A DNA stretch of 64,000 nt from the NCBI RefSeq assembly GCF_000012625.1, contig NC_007516.1, positions 2,294,001 through 2,358,000 of the forward strand. The letters run 5' to 3'. The stretch comes from Synechococcus sp. CC9605. Its GTDB lineage: Bacteria > Cyanobacteriota > Cyanobacteriia > PCC-6307 > Cyanobiaceae. The translations under genes were made by a program, and so were the position numbers. Below are positions 52,514-62,951 of the stretch, piece after piece; position 1 is the first letter of the stretch, and each line of letters opens with the position of its first letter. A model generated the notes under the pieces. That model saw only the letters and a list, made by a program, of their open reading frames with translations. It searched no databases and was not told the DNA's origin.

Positions 52514-54262
52514 ATGGTCGTTGCTCCCGCTGCCCCGAAGCTGTCGCTGCAGTGCGAGGCCATCGGCGCCGACACCCACACGATTCGCTCCCTCGACTGG
52601 GACCGCAGCCGCTTCGACATCGAATTCGGCCTGCGCAACGGCACCACCTACAACGCCTTCCTGGTTCGGGGAGAACGCACCGCCCTGATCGACACCAGCC
52701 ACGCCAAGTTCCGCGACACCTGGATCCCCCTGCTCAAGGAGCAGATCAATCCAACCGCGATCGATGTGTTGATCGTGAGCCACACCGAGCCCGACCACTC
52801 CGGCTTGATCGGTGACCTGATCGATCTCAATCCCGAGATCGAAATCGTGGGCTCGAAGGTGGCACTGCAGTTCCTCAAGGACCAGGTGCACAGGCCGTTC
52901 AAATCACGTGCGGTGAAGTCCGGCGAGGAATTGGATCTCGGCACCAATCCCGAGAGCGGCATCCAGCACCGCTTCGAATTCCTCAGTGCTCCGAACCTGC
53001 ACTGGCCGGACACGATCTTTTCCTTCGATCACGGCAGCGGCATCCTCTACACCTGCGATGCCTTTGGCCTGCACTACTGCTCTGACGACGTCTTCGACGC
53101 CGATCCCGGCGCCATCGCCCCTGATTTCCGCTTCTATTACGACTGCCTGATGGGCCCCAACGCCCGCAGCGTGCTGCAGGCCCTCAAGCGCATGGATGGC
53201 CTGCCGGAGATCAACACCATCGCCGTGGGACACGGGCCGCTGTTGCGGCATCACCTCAGCCACTGGATCAGCGACTACCGCGAGTGGAGCGGCCAGCGCA
53301 GCAAGGGCGAAAGCTATGCCGCAGTTTGCTATCTGAGCCAGTACGGCTTCTCCGATCGGATTAGCCAGGCCATTGCCCATGGCATCGGCAAGGCGGATGC
53401 CCAGGTGCAGTTGCTGGACCTAAGGGCCACCGACCCCCAGGAACTCACCGCCCTGATCGGCGATGCCAAGGCTGTTGTGGTGCCGACCTGGCCTGCGGAA
53501 CCTGAGCCGAATCTGAAGGCCTCCATCGGAACCCTGCTGGCGGCACTGCATCCCAAGCAACTGGTGGGGGTGTACGACGCTTTCGGTGGCAATGACGAAC
53601 CAATCGACGCCGTCGCCGACCAACTGCGCAGCCAGGGACAGAAGCAAGCCTTCAGTCCGCTGCGCATCAAACAGCTGCCCCAGGGCAGCGATTACCAACG
53701 CTGCGAGGAGTCCGGCACTGACCTGGGCCAACTGCTGACCAAGGAGAAGACGATCGCGGCGATGAAAAGCCTCGATGGCGACCTCGACAAAGCCCTGGGT
53801 CGCATCAGCGGAGGCCTCTACGTGGTGACCGCCAGCCAGGGGGAGGGCGAGTCGAAGCGCCGCAGCGCCATGGTGGCCAGCTGGGTGAACCAGGCCAGCT
53901 TCACCCCACCGGGCCTCACCATCGCGGTCGCCAAAGACCGCGCGATCGAAGCCTTGATGCAGGTGGGAGACCGCTTCGTGCTGAACGTCCTACGGCAAGA
54001 CAACCATCAGCAACTGATGCGCCATTTCCTCAAGCGCTTCCCTCCCGGTGCCGATCGTTTTGCTGGTGTGAACGTTCTGGAGGGAACCGCCGATGGCGGG
54101 CCGGTGCTCGCCGATGCGTTGGCATTTCTGGGCTGCCGGGTGGAGCAACGGATGGAGGGCCCCGACCACTGGATCATCTATGCCGTGGTGGAGCAGGGCA
54201 ACGTGGCCGATGCCGAGGCCAGCACTGCGGTGCATCACCGAAAGGTGGGCAACCACTACTGA
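52514..54262 (+). CDS. flv3: diflavin flavodiiron protein, Flv3 type
   Basis: 582 residues: metallo-beta-lactamase-like diiron domain (~25-270), flavodoxin domain (~275-420), flavin-reductase domain (~430-580). The canonical iron ligands HTEPDHSG (H-x-E-x-D-H) are present, plus GHGP and the flavodoxin strand AVCYLSQYGFSDR; the reductase domain has MVASWVNQASFTPPG. With Flv1 it reduces O2 to water using electrons from photosystem I (Mehler-like). Assignment to Flv3 rests on the intact ligands and the neighbour lacking them. ATG 52514. Confidence 0.9.
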   Translation: MVVAPAAPKLSLQCEAIGADTHTIRSLDWDRSRFDIEFGLRNGTTYNAFLVRGERTALIDTSHAKFRDTWIPLLKEQINPTAIDVLIVSHTEPDHSGLIGDLIDLNPEIEIVGSKVALQFLKDQVHRPFKSRAVKSGEELDLGTNPESGIQHRFEFLSAPNLHWPDTIFSFDHGSGILYTCDAFGLHYCSDDVFDADPGAIAPDFRFYYDCLMGPNARSVLQALKRMDGLPEINTIAVGHGPLLRHHLSHWISDYREWSGQRSKGESYAAVCYLSQYGFSDRISQAIAHGIGKADAQVQLLDLRATDPQELTALIGDAKAVVVPTWPAEPEPNLKASIGTLLAALHPKQLVGVYDAFGGNDEPIDAVADQLRSQGQKQAFSPLRIKQLPQGSDYQRCEESGTDLGQLLTKEKTIAAMKSLDGDLDKALGRISGGLYVVTASQGEGESKRRSAMVASWVNQASFTPPGLTIAVAKDRAIEALMQVGDRFVLNVLRQDNHQQLMRHFLKRFPPGADRFAGVNVLEGTADGGPVLADALAFLGCRVEQRMEGPDHWIIYAVVEQGNVADAEASTAVHHRKVGNHY

Positions 54263-55356
54263 GCCCGCAGCTGATCCAGAGCATCCAGCAGGTTGCTCAG
54301 CACGGCGCGCACGTGCTGACTCCTCCGCCATTCACGGCGGTTGAGCCACGGATCTGAGCAACGCCGCCACCAACTCTGATCCGCCGGCTGGCAGTGGCCA
54401 ACCCTTCGGTGATGGGGCGCGAGAAACACCGCTGCTGCCAAAAGGTTGGTACCGAAACCCAGCACAGGCCAAGGTTCACTCCCTGCATCAGACCATCCAC
54501 GCAACAACCGCACCTCCAGAGGTTCATCGGCGGGGAGCAGCTCCCAGGATCTCCCAGGCCGCAGCGAAGCCAACAACCGTTCGATCAAGGCGTGGTGTGT
54601 TTCGTTCTTGGGGTGGGCTTGCACCCGCAACGGCACATCGGCCGGCAACGGTTGTAATGCAGCACAGACGGCGCTCCTGAAATAGGCCCGGTTCTCGATC
54701 CCTAGCGTCCAGCGCCAGCCAAACGATCGACCCAAAAGCCGCAAGCGGACGCGCCATTTGGGCACTCTCAAATAGGGCAAACAGAGCAGCACAGCCGTTG
54801 GCTGCGATCCGCGGGACGCATCAGCAGCAACGAAAGCGCGCCGAAAACTGGCGCAGATGTTGAGCATCTCCTGGAGCCGCAACGGCTCCACCGGACGATC
54901 CAACGGCACCAGCGGATCCAAACGGACCGAAGCCATCGCTTGTGAACGACGCACCAACGCGAGCGACTGGATCCGGGTTTGCTGGGAATGCTCTGAATAC
55001 AAGCGTGTCTCAACCCCAATCGATTCCCCCAGCTCCACCACCTCTGACGCCTGATAAGTGCGCAGCATCTGCTGACCTTCGCGATCGTCCAAACGCGGTA
55101 GCACCAACAAGCTGCAGGCCCTTGGCTCCGGCCCGATCAAGACGCTGTCGCCCGTGATGAACCAGCAGTGATGTCCATCCTGGGCCGCAAGAGCCTGCAG
55201 CAACGGCTGGAAGGCCTTGGCCGAGTGGCTGAGGTCATCGCGATAAAGCGAGACGAGCTCCAGTCGGGTGCCCCGGAGACCTCTCCAGCGCAGATAGGCC
55301 AGAGCCGAGAGGGTGGTGATCAGCTGGGAGGAGAGAACAACAACGCTCTGCGCCAC
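54256..55356 (-). CDS. hypothetical protein, possible glycosyl/sialyltransferase-like
   Basis: 366 residues, MAQSVVVLSSQLITTLSALA at the start. Rossmann-like strands (LLVLPRLDDREG, AVLLCLPYLRVP) and a late stretch LRVQAHPKNETHHALIERLL with LLPADEPLEVRLL loosely resemble polysialyltransferase-like (GT-B) families, which have HP and E motifs. No proof. It sits antiparallel between the two flv genes, overlapping flv3 by 7 bp, so its persistence there may be structural rather than functional. Confidence 0.6.
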   Translation of the reverse strand: MAQSVVVLSSQLITTLSALAYLRWRGLRGTRLELVSLYRDDLSHSAKAFQPLLQALAAQDGHHCWFITGDSVLIGPEPRACSLLVLPRLDDREGQQMLRTYQASEVVELGESIGVETRLYSEHSQQTRIQSLALVRRSQAMASVRLDPLVPLDRPVEPLRLQEMLNICASFRRAFVAADASRGSQPTAVLLCLPYLRVPKWRVRLRLLGRSFGWRWTLGIENRAYFRSAVCAALQPLPADVPLRVQAHPKNETHHALIERLLASLRPGRSWELLPADEPLEVRLLRGWSDAGSEPWPVLGFGTNLLAAAVFLAPHHRRVGHCQPADQSWWRRCSDPWLNRREWRRSQHVRAVLSNLLDALDQLRAQ

Positions 55357-55412
55357 CGACCTGCTGCTCCCATCAACAACACGCCTACATTCAACTGGCT
55401 TCGAAGATTAGC

Positions 55413-57206
55413 GTGACCAGCACCGCAACCACGCGTCGCACGATCCAGCTGCCGATCGACGATGGGGTCATTGGTCTGCGCGGTCTGAGCCCCCAGCGGC
55501 ACCGCTTCGAACTGGAATATGCCCTGGAGCGGGGCAGCACTGCCAACAGCGTGCTGTTTGAAGCCGGTGATGGCGCCCCGGCCGTGCTGGTCCACCCTCC
55601 CGGCATGGCCTACAGCGCGGCCTTCCTGCCGGTGCTTGCCGACGCCCTGCCCAGCTGCGACGCGCTGCTGGTGGTGGTGGGCCACGTCAACCCCAACCGC
55701 GTTGCCCTGCTGAGGGAACTGGCGGAGACCTATGCCGGTCTGGAACTGATCGTCTCCAACCCGGGCGCCAAGTTGATCGAGGAGCTGTGGAGCCAACGCA
55801 AGCCGGCCCCTCCCGGTGAGACGAGCGAGCAACCACCACTGCCAGACCTGCCGCCGCTGCGGGTCATCCGCCACGAGCAACCACTTCCCCTCAGCCATCA
55901 GCGCAGCTTGATGCTGCTGCCAGCCCCAACCCCCCGCTGGCCGGGCGGATTGCTGGCGTTCGAGGAAAGCCTGGGCCTGCTGATGAGCGACAAGTTCTTC
56001 AGTGCCCACCTCTGCACGGACAGCTGGGCCGAACGCAACCGCAGCAGCACCGAAGAAGAGCGCCGTCACTTCTATGACTGCCTGATGGCCCCCATGGCCC
56101 GTCAGGTGGATGCCCTGGTGGAACGGCTCGAAGAACTCGACATCCGCACCATCGCACCGGGCCATGGTCCGGCGATTGAAGCCAGTTGGCGCAGCCTGCT
56201 GAATGATTACCGCCGCTGGGGCGAAGGCCAGCAAACCGCCAGCCTGACGGTGGCCCTGCTGTTCGCCAGCGCCTACGGCAACACCGCAGCCATTGCCGAC
56301 GCTCTGGCCCGCGGGGTCAGCCGCACCGGCATCCGGGTGAGCAGCTTGAACTGCGAATTCACCCCCGCCGATGAACTGGTGAGCACGGTCCAGCAGGCCG
56401 ATGCCGTGTTGATCGGCTCACCAACCCTGGGGGGCCATGCCCCTACACCGATCGTCTCAGCCCTGGGAACCCTGTTGGCGGAGGGGGATCGCAGCAAGCC
56501 CGTGGGAGTGTTCGGCAGCTTCGGCTGGAGCGGCGAGGCGGTGGATCTGCTGGAAACGAAGCTGCGGGATGGCGGCTTCAGCTTTGGCTTCGAGCCGATC
56601 CGGGTGAAGTTCAGTCCGGATGCTGCCCGGGTGAAGGAGCTGGAGGAAACCGGCACCCGTTTCGCCCGCCAGCTGCTGCAGAGTCAGAAACGGGCGCAAC
56701 GGCGCAGTGCAGGGGGCTTGAGCGAAAGCCGCAGCGATCCAGCGGTGCTGGCGTTGGGCCGTGTGATCGGCTCCCTCTGTGTGCTCACCACCCGCAAAGC
56801 CGATCTGAGCGGCGCCATGGTGGCCAGCTGGGTGAGTCAGGCCAGCTTCAATCCCCCCGGCATCACCGTGGCCGTGGCCAAGGACCGTGCTGTGGAAGCA
56901 CTGCTGCACAAGGGCGATCGCTTCGCCTTGAACGTGCTGGCCGAAGGGCGCGAAACCGCCTTGATGAAGCAGTTCCTGCAACCGTTCGAACCCGGTGCCG
57001 ATCGCTTTGCAGGCCTTGAGCTGGACACCAGCCCCGCCGAGCAGCCGTTGCTGCCGGATGCCCTGGCCTGGCTGGACGGCAAGGTGAGCCAGCGGATGGA
57101 ATGCGGCGACCACTGGCTGATCTACGCCGAAGTGGATCACGGCGGGGTGCTGGATGCGGAGGGCAGCACCGCGGTGCACCAACGCCGCAGCGGAGCCAAC
57201 TACTGA
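55413..57206 (+). CDS. flv1: diflavin flavodiiron protein, Flv1 type
   Basis: 597 residues with the same three domains as the gene at 52514. Here the diiron ligand motif is HVNPNR instead of H-x-E-x-D-H, as in Flv1 and Flv2, which keep the fold but have altered metal ligands. The flavodoxin domain (FASAYGNTAAIADALARGVS) and reductase domain (MVASWVSQASFNPPGITVAV) are intact. Flv1 works with Flv3 in photoprotection under fluctuating light. GTG start at 55413. The two flv genes are transcribed in the same direction but are separated by an antiparallel gene. Confidence 0.9.
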   Translation: MTSTATTRRTIQLPIDDGVIGLRGLSPQRHRFELEYALERGSTANSVLFEAGDGAPAVLVHPPGMAYSAAFLPVLADALPSCDALLVVVGHVNPNRVALLRELAETYAGLELIVSNPGAKLIEELWSQRKPAPPGETSEQPPLPDLPPLRVIRHEQPLPLSHQRSLMLLPAPTPRWPGGLLAFEESLGLLMSDKFFSAHLCTDSWAERNRSSTEEERRHFYDCLMAPMARQVDALVERLEELDIRTIAPGHGPAIEASWRSLLNDYRRWGEGQQTASLTVALLFASAYGNTAAIADALARGVSRTGIRVSSLNCEFTPADELVSTVQQADAVLIGSPTLGGHAPTPIVSALGTLLAEGDRSKPVGVFGSFGWSGEAVDLLETKLRDGGFSFGFEPIRVKFSPDAARVKELEETGTRFARQLLQSQKRAQRRSAGGLSESRSDPAVLALGRVIGSLCVLTTRKADLSGAMVASWVSQASFNPPGITVAVAKDRAVEALLHKGDRFALNVLAEGRETALMKQFLQPFEPGADRFAGLELDTSPAEQPLLPDALAWLDGKVSQRMECGDHWLIYAEVDHGGVLDAEGSTAVHQRRSGANY

Positions 57207-57240
57207 GGTGAAAGCCGGAGCCGGCAACCCGAACCCTCGA

Positions 57241-57265
57241 CTAACTCATAGTGACTATGAGTTAG
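57241..57265. promoter_or_regulatory. perfect 11-bp-arm palindrome before rubrerythrin gene
   Basis: CTAACTCATAG, TGA spacer, CTATGAGTTAG: perfect 11-bp arms. It ends 34 bp before the rubrerythrin ATG at 57300, where a promoter is expected. Not a Fur consensus; it looks like an operator for an oxidative-stress or iron regulator, unidentified. Confidence 0.65.
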
Positions 57266-57299
57266 GGGTAGGCTGGAGGGACGATCCCTGGTGCCATCA

Positions 57300-58013
57300 A
57301 TGGACGTCTCCAAGCCCTCCACCCACGCCAACCTCGAGGCTGCTTGCGGCGGCGAGAGCATGGCCAACCGCAAATACCTGTTCTTCTCAGAGGTGGCCAA
57401 ACAACTGGGCCACAAAGACCTGGCCAAGCTGTTTCGGGACACCGCAGCGCAGGAAACGGAACACGCCTTTGCCCACTTCCGCCTGCTGCACCCTGAGCTG
57501 GTGGTGAGAGATCCCGAGCAGCTCAGCGACGAGGAGAAGCAGGCCATCCTGAGCCGCTGCCTGGAGCTGGCGATTGAAGGCGAAACCTACGAGTACACAA
57601 CGATGTATCCGGAGTTCGCCGCCCAGGCCCGGCAGGACCGGGACAGCGGAGCCGAAGCTGAATTCGCCGAGCAAAGCAGCGAGTCGAAGGAGCATGCCGG
57701 CTTGTTCCGCACCGCCGCCAAGAACTTCGGCCTGTTGACCCCGATCGAGCAGCATCACGCCGAAACCTATGGCGTTGCCCTCAAGGCCCTGCAAGGCAAA
57801 GGCAGTGCAGGCCAGGCCGATCAACCGATCCCGGGCAAGTGGATCTGCAAGGAGTGCTCGATGATCTACGACCCGGCCGAGGGGGATCCGGATTCCGGCA
57901 TCGCCGCAGGGACCCCGTTTGAAGCGATTCCCGACGATTGGCACTGCCCGATCTGCGGCGCCCGCAAAGCCAGCTTCGTTCCCTACCGCGAAGCCGAGTT
58001 GAAGGCGGCCTGA
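57300..58013 (+). CDS. rubrerythrin (ferritin-like diiron plus rubredoxin domain)
   Basis: 237 residues. The four-helix diiron domain (~15-165) has ExxH-type ligands [32 protein letters not shown] and FRTAAKNFG; the rubredoxin domain has CKEC (~180) and CPICG (~217), binding one Fe. Rubrerythrins reduce hydrogen peroxide. ATG 57300 is preferred over 57291. It is downstream of flv1 and followed by an FMN reductase and a pirin, an oxidant-handling cluster. Confidence 0.93.
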   Translation: MDVSKPSTHANLEAACGGESMANRKYLFFSEVAKQLGHKDLAKLFRDTAAQETEHAFAHFRLLHPELVVRDPEQLSDEEKQAILSRCLELAIEGETYEYTTMYPEFAAQARQDRDSGAEAEFAEQSSESKEHAGLFRTAAKNFGLLTPIEQHHAETYGVALKALQGKGSAGQADQPIPGKWICKECSMIYDPAEGDPDSGIAAGTPFEAIPDDWHCPICGARKASFVPYREAELKAA

Positions 58014-58049
58014 CGCCCTTGCACGATTCAATCAAGAGCCTTCGTCTCC

Positions 58050-58565
58050 ATGCCCTCTGATCTCATCGTTCTGACGGCGAGCAATGGCGAGAACCTGAAG
58101 TTGGCGGAACGCTTCGTGCAGGCCGCAGCAGCTCAGAACGCCAGCGCCGAGCTGATCGATCTCACGCAGCTCAACCTGCCCCTGTTCACGCCGCGGGTCC
58201 AGGCAGCAGGGGCGGGTCCTGACCTGGTGGCCCTGCACGACCAACTGCACCAAATACCGCGCTGGGTGATCTGCGCGCCGGAGTACAACGGCTCGATTCC
58301 GCCGTCGCTCACCAACGCCATTGCCTGGCTCTCGGTGACCGACGACGACTTCCGATCCCTGTTCAACGGACGGCCGATCGCCATGGCGACCTTCTCCGGC
58401 GGCGGTGGCATGGAACTACTCTTGTCGCTGCGCATCCAGCTCACCCACCTCGGGGCCCAGGTAGTGGGGCGTCAGCTGCTGAGCAACCACGCCAAGCCAG
58501 CCCAGGACGACAGCATCAACGACCTGGTGCAGCGGCTTCTGCAGATGCAACCCCTCCAACTCTGA
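58050..58565 (+). CDS. NAD(P)H-dependent FMN reductase family protein
   Basis: 171 residues, flavodoxin-like fold. Features are LIVLTASNGENLKLAERFVQ at the N-terminus (FMN phosphate loop), CAPEYNGSIPPSLTNAIAWL, which is diagnostic of the FMN-reductase family, and FSGGGGMELLLSLRIQLTHL. It reduces FMN or quinones with NAD(P)H. 36 bp after rubrerythrin, probably co-transcribed. Confidence 0.9.
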   Translation: MPSDLIVLTASNGENLKLAERFVQAAAAQNASAELIDLTQLNLPLFTPRVQAAGAGPDLVALHDQLHQIPRWVICAPEYNGSIPPSLTNAIAWLSVTDDDFRSLFNGRPIAMATFSGGGGMELLLSLRIQLTHLGAQVVGRQLLSNHAKPAQDDSINDLVQRLLQMQPLQL

Positions 58566-58572
58566 GCGCCCC

Positions 58573-59328
58573 ATGTCCCGGACGGCCCCGCCACCACGTC
58601 AACACGACACCACGTCAACCGTGATCCTGCGACCCGCAGACCAGCGCTTTCGCAGCCAGCTGGACTGGCTCGATTCCTGGCACAGCTTCAGCTTCGGCAG
58701 CCATCAGGATCCGAACTGGATGGGCTTCGGCCCCTTGCAGGTGATCAACGACGACACCATTGCTGCAGGCCAGGGGTTCGGCATGCACCCCCACCGCGAC
58801 ATGGAAATCATCACGGTGATGGTGGATGGGGCCCTGACCCATGCCGACTCGATGGGCAACAGCGCGGTGCTGCACGCCGGCGAAGTGCAGCGGATGAGTG
58901 CCGGCAGCGGCATCGTGCACAGCGAGATCAACCAGACCGGCGAGCCCTGCAGGCTGCTGCAGATCTGGATTGAGCCAGCACAGCTGGACATCCAGCCTGC
59001 CTACCAGCAGAAACCCTTCGCGATCGGCGAGGGCTGGACGCCCCTGATTGAGCCCGGCGCATCCGGCGAGGCGATGGCCATTGAACGTCGTGTGCGGCTC
59101 TGGCGTGCTCAGCCGCTACACCAACAGCAGTTGCCCTTGCCCCCCGCCGAAGAGCAGTTGCTCTGGATTCAGGTGATTGATGGGGAGCTGACGCTCAACA
59201 GTGAGGGCTCCCCCAAGCAGTCGCTGCGGCGGGGCGATGGGCTGGGCCTGATCCAGGACGCAGCCACCCAAGGTGAGCTGATCGGCCTCAGTGAACGCGC
59301 CGACGTGCTGCTGTTTGCCCTGGCGTGA
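58573..59328 (+). CDS. pirin-family protein (YhhW-type)
   Basis: 251 residues, two cupin domains. The metal site is visible: GMHPHRDMEIITVMVDG and GSGIVHSEINQTGEP (three His and one Glu). YhhW homologues have quercetinase activity in vitro. Only 7 bp separate it from the FMN reductase. The physiological substrate is unknown. Confidence 0.92.
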   Translation: MSRTAPPPRQHDTTSTVILRPADQRFRSQLDWLDSWHSFSFGSHQDPNWMGFGPLQVINDDTIAAGQGFGMHPHRDMEIITVMVDGALTHADSMGNSAVLHAGEVQRMSAGSGIVHSEINQTGEPCRLLQIWIEPAQLDIQPAYQQKPFAIGEGWTPLIEPGASGEAMAIERRVRLWRAQPLHQQQLPLPPAEEQLLWIQVIDGELTLNSEGSPKQSLRRGDGLGLIQDAATQGELIGLSERADVLLFALA

Positions 59329-59337
59329 AGCAATCCG

Positions 59338-59370
59338 GAAAAAATCTGGTGCAAGTGCGCGACACCAGAT
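59338..59370 (-). terminator. inverted repeat with T-tract on the minus strand
   Basis: ATCTGGTG / CACCAGAT (59344-59370), 11-nt loop. Read on the minus strand it is followed by T6, so it can end minus-strand transcripts from 59881. It also closely follows the pirin gene, on which strand the T-tract is absent. Confidence 0.65.
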
Positions 59371-59417
59371 CTTGTGCCCTGAAATGACTGGGTTACTTCC
59401 AAACAATCCCTAGAGCG

Positions 59418-59624
59418 ATGGGATTCATGAACGGTCAGGAGGCCTCGGTTCGGTACCGCGGCTTTCTTTTGATGCCACAAACCAACCGGAGCTGGCTGGT
59501 GAGGCCGGAACGCAGCCCGATGCGATTGCTGCCCTTCCGCACACCAACCTGCTCACTGGCCGACGTCAAAGCCCTGCTGGACTGGCGTCTGGCTCAGGAA
59601 GAATCGGAGATCGGCGTGGCCTGA
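59418..59624 (+). CDS. conserved-looking small protein, 68 aa
   Basis: Starts at ATG 59418 (or 59427). Body RYRGFLLMPQTNRSWLVRPE, SPMRLLPFRTPTCSLADVKA, LLDWRLAQEE is compact and balanced, typical of a folded small protein rather than a chance frame. Function unknown. Its 3' end lies 2 bp from the convergent gene at 59627. Confidence 0.6.
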   Translation: MGFMNGQEASVRYRGFLLMPQTNRSWLVRPERSPMRLLPFRTPTCSLADVKALLDWRLAQEESEIGVA

Positions 59625-59626
59625 AC

Positions 59627-59881
59627 TCAGGCCGCTGCCGGCGGAGGGGTGGGATCGCCCACCGGTTGAAAAGGAATCACCAGGGTGGCCCAGTGATCGG
59701 GCCGCTCGGGGCGGCTGCGACGGGAACGGCGCGTGCCAAAGGGAACCCGAATCACATTGGTTCCTTCAATTGACAAGGTGTGGCCGCGATTAAAGGCCGA
59801 TTCCAGACCCTCAGGAAGTTGAGGAAGGGCAGGCCCTTCAACGCTGCTGAGCGCAGATTTCTTGTTGTTGTCCCGATCCAT
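59627..59881 (-). CDS. hypothetical protein, 84 aa
   Basis: ATG 59881 (MDRDNNKKSALSSVEGPALP) is preferred over 59929. The middle has ESAFNRGHTLSIEGTNVIRV, then an Arg-rich RRSRRSRPERPDHWATLVIP and Pro/Ala-rich end. Basic protein, perhaps nucleic-acid associated, but no family recognised. Possible terminator at 59338-59370. Confidence 0.55.
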   Translation of the reverse strand: MDRDNNKKSALSSVEGPALPQLPEGLESAFNRGHTLSIEGTNVIRVPFGTRRSRRSRPERPDHWATLVIPFQPVGDPTPPPAAA

Positions 59882-60010
59882 GGTGTCCCCCGACAGACGA
59901 ATCAGTTGTCGAACAGTTTGACCGAACACGCAAGGGCGATGAACGGAATCGAACCAATTTTTCCAATTTCAGTGAAAATTTACACGCTCTGAACCCCTTG
60001 CACCAGGGCT

Positions 60011-62893
60011 TCAAACCGCCACAGCCACCGATTCCACAGACGGACAGGTGCACACCAGGTTGCGGTCACCAAAGGCGTTGTCAATCCGTGCCACAGCGGG
60101 CCAGATCTTGCTCTCCTGCTGCTCCTCCATCGGGAAGGCGGCCTGCTGACGGCTGTAGGGACGATCCCAGGTATCCGCTGTGACGGCAGCGAGGGTGTGG
60201 GGAGCCCGCTTGAGCGGGTTGTTCTGAGGGTCGCTGGTGCCGGCTTCAATGGCGCGAATCTCCTCGCGGATCGCCACCAGGGCATCGGCGAAACGATCCA
60301 ACTCCGCCAGGCTTTCGCTTTCGGTGGGCTCCACCATCACCGTGCCGGCCACCGGCCAGCTGACGGTGGGCGCATGGAAGCCGTAGTCCATCAAACGCTT
60401 GGCGATGTCATCCACATCGATCCCCGCATCCCGCTTGAGCGGGCGGAGGTCGAGGATGCATTCATGGGCCACCCGGCCGGTGCTGCCGCGAAACAGCACG
60501 GGGTACGAGGCATCGAGCCGATGGGCGAGGTAATTAGCCGACAACAGCGCCAAGGCACTGGCCTGCCGCAGGGCCTCCGCCCCCATCATCCGCAGGTACA
60601 TCCAGCTAATCGGCAGGATGCTGGCGCTACCGAGCGCAGCTGCGGACACCGGACCGATGGCCGATGCAGCGCCGGCCTGCAAGGGGTGCCCCGGCAGGAA
60701 GGGCTCCAGATGCGCCGCCACACCAATAGGCCCCACGCCTGGGCCACCGCCCCCATGGGGGATGCAAAATGTCTTGTGCAGGTTGAGGTGGCAGACATCG
60801 GCACCGAAAGCACCAGGACGGCACAGCCCCACCTGGGCATTGAGGTTGGCCCCGTCGAGGTACACCTGGCCCCCATGCCGATGCACCACCGCGCAGATCT
60901 CACGGATGCCGGTTTCAAACACGCCGTGGGTGGAGGGGTAGGTGACCATCAGTGCCGCCAGCCGGTCGGCGTGCTCGGCCGCCTTCGCCGCAAGATCCTG
61001 CTGGTCGATGTTGCCCTCGTCATCACAGGCGACGGCCACCACCTTGAGGCCGGCCATCACGGCACTGGCGGGGTTGGTGCCGTGGGCGCTGGTGGGGATC
61101 AGACAGATGTCGCGATGGGCTTCACCGCGGGAGTGGTGCCAGGCGCGGATCACCAGCAGCCCGGCGTATTCCCCCTGGGACCCGGCATTGGGCTGTAACG
61201 ACACGGCAGCAAAGCCCGTCAGTGCAGCCAGCCATTGCTCCAGATCGTCGGCCAGACGGCGATAGCCCTGGGCCTGATCGGCTGGGGAAAAGGGATGCAA
61301 GGCCGCAAACGCAGGCCAGCTCACCGGCTGCAGCTCAGCGGCGGCGTTGAGCTTCATGGTGCAACTGCCCAACGGGATCATCCCGTGCACCAGCGACAGA
61401 TCACGGCTCACCAACCGCTGGATATAGCGCAGCAGCTCCGATTCGCTGCGGTACTGATGGAAAACCGACTGGCTCAGCCAGGGCTGGCTGCGCTGCGGCA
61501 GGGAGAGGGACGGGGGCTGCGCAGCCTCCAGCTGCGGGGGGACCTGACCGCAGGCCTCCGCCAGCAGGGCGAGCAGGGCTTGCAGCTCCTGTTGATCCGA
61601 GAGCTCATCGAGGCTGATGCCGAATCCGGTGGCGTCCGCCGGCGCTGCACCATCTGGCAGCACCCGCAGATTGAAACCAGCAACTGCGGCAGCGCGGTGC
61701 ACAGCCGGTGCCAACACACAGTGAACGGTGACGGTGTCGAAACGGTCGGCCAGCTGCAGCGGGTAACCCAGGGCCCGCAGGCCCTGCTCCAGCTGGCTGC
61801 GCAAGCCAACAATGCGCTGAGCAATGGCCTGCAGACCATCAGGGCCATGGTGCACCGCATAAAAGGAGGCCATCACGGCCAGCAGCACCTGGGCCGTGCA
61901 GATGTTGCTGGTGGCCTTGTCGCGACGGATGTGCTGCTCACGGGTTTGCAGCGCCAAGCGCAGGGCGGAACGGCCCTCCGCATCCTTGGACTGCCCCACC
62001 AGACGACCGGGGATCTGGCGCTTGTAGGCCTCAACGGTGGCGAAGAAGGCGGCGTGAGGACCACCGAATCCCATCGGCACCCCCAGGCGTTGGGCGCTGC
62101 CCACGGCAATGTCGGCCCCGAGGGATCCCACGGGCGCCATTAGGGTCTGCGCCAAGGGGTCAATGGCCACGGTGGCCAAGGCACCGGCGGCATGGGCCGC
62201 TTGGATCACGGCGGATGGATCCCAAAGGCATCCATCGGCGCCGGGCAGCTGCAGCAGAACGCCGAACACTGACGCATCGATCGGCGCTGTGGCCGGGTCG
62301 ATGCACTCGAGGCTGATGCCGAGGGGTTCGGCGCGGGTCTGCAGCACCGCCCAGGTCTGGGGCAGCACATTGGCGTCCACCAGGAACCGTGTCGCCTCGG
62401 GGCGACGGCACACCCCGAAGCTGAGGCTCATCGCCTCCGCGGCGGCGGTGGCTTCATCAAGCAGCGACGCGTTGGCGATCGGCAAGCCCGTGAGCTCACT
62501 GATCAGGGTTTGAAAGTTGAGCAGGGCCTCCAGACGACCCTGGGCGATTTCCGCCTGATAGGGGGTGTAGGCGGTGTACCAGGCCGGATTCTCAAAAACG
62601 TGGCGCTGGATCAGGGCCGGGGTTGCCGTGCCGTAATAACCCAGCCCGATCAAGGAGCGTCGCAGCGTGTTGGTTTCGCTCAACTGCTTCAGCTGCTGGA
62701 GGGCCTCTGCCTCCCCACACCCCTCGGGCAAGGCCTCAACCGGCGGCTTGGAATCGAGGATGTCGGCGGGCACGACATCAGCGATGAACTCCTGCAGATC
62801 GCTGTAGCCCAGGGCATTGAGCATGCGGAGCTGTTCCGCCTCACTCGGGCCGATATGCCGCTGCGCAAAAGGAGAAGTCAACGTCGAATGCAC
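60011..62893 (-). CDS. gcvP: glycine dehydrogenase (decarboxylating), P protein
   Basis: 960 residues. P protein of the glycine-cleavage system, releasing CO2 from glycine and loading aminomethyl onto GcvH lipoate. N-terminal [16 protein letters not shown] Lys in [20 protein letters not shown] (~residue 708), [16 protein letters not shown] and [10 protein letters not shown] are diagnostic. GTG start at 62893. 58 bp downstream of gcvH on the same strand. In cyanobacteria it also serves photorespiration. Confidence 0.97.
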   Translation of the reverse strand: MHSTLTSPFAQRHIGPSEAEQLRMLNALGYSDLQEFIADVVPADILDSKPPVEALPEGCGEAEALQQLKQLSETNTLRRSLIGLGYYGTATPALIQRHVFENPAWYTAYTPYQAEIAQGRLEALLNFQTLISELTGLPIANASLLDEATAAAEAMSLSFGVCRRPEATRFLVDANVLPQTWAVLQTRAEPLGISLECIDPATAPIDASVFGVLLQLPGADGCLWDPSAVIQAAHAAGALATVAIDPLAQTLMAPVGSLGADIAVGSAQRLGVPMGFGGPHAAFFATVEAYKRQIPGRLVGQSKDAEGRSALRLALQTREQHIRRDKATSNICTAQVLLAVMASFYAVHHGPDGLQAIAQRIVGLRSQLEQGLRALGYPLQLADRFDTVTVHCVLAPAVHRAAAVAGFNLRVLPDGAAPADATGFGISLDELSDQQELQALLALLAEACGQVPPQLEAAQPPSLSLPQRSQPWLSQSVFHQYRSESELLRYIQRLVSRDLSLVHGMIPLGSCTMKLNAAAELQPVSWPAFAALHPFSPADQAQGYRRLADDLEQWLAALTGFAAVSLQPNAGSQGEYAGLLVIRAWHHSRGEAHRDICLIPTSAHGTNPASAVMAGLKVVAVACDDEGNIDQQDLAAKAAEHADRLAALMVTYPSTHGVFETGIREICAVVHRHGGQVYLDGANLNAQVGLCRPGAFGADVCHLNLHKTFCIPHGGGGPGVGPIGVAAHLEPFLPGHPLQAGAASAIGPVSAAALGSASILPISWMYLRMMGAEALRQASALALLSANYLAHRLDASYPVLFRGSTGRVAHECILDLRPLKRDAGIDVDDIAKRLMDYGFHAPTVSWPVAGTVMVEPTESESLAELDRFADALVAIREEIRAIEAGTSDPQNNPLKRAPHTLAAVTADTWDRPYSRQQAAFPMEEQQESKIWPAVARIDNAFGDRNLVCTCPSVESVAVAV

Positions 62894-62951
62894 AGCCCGC
62901 CGAACGATCGTAAGAGCGAAGCCCCGGCGCTGATGACAGCCAGCGTTGATT

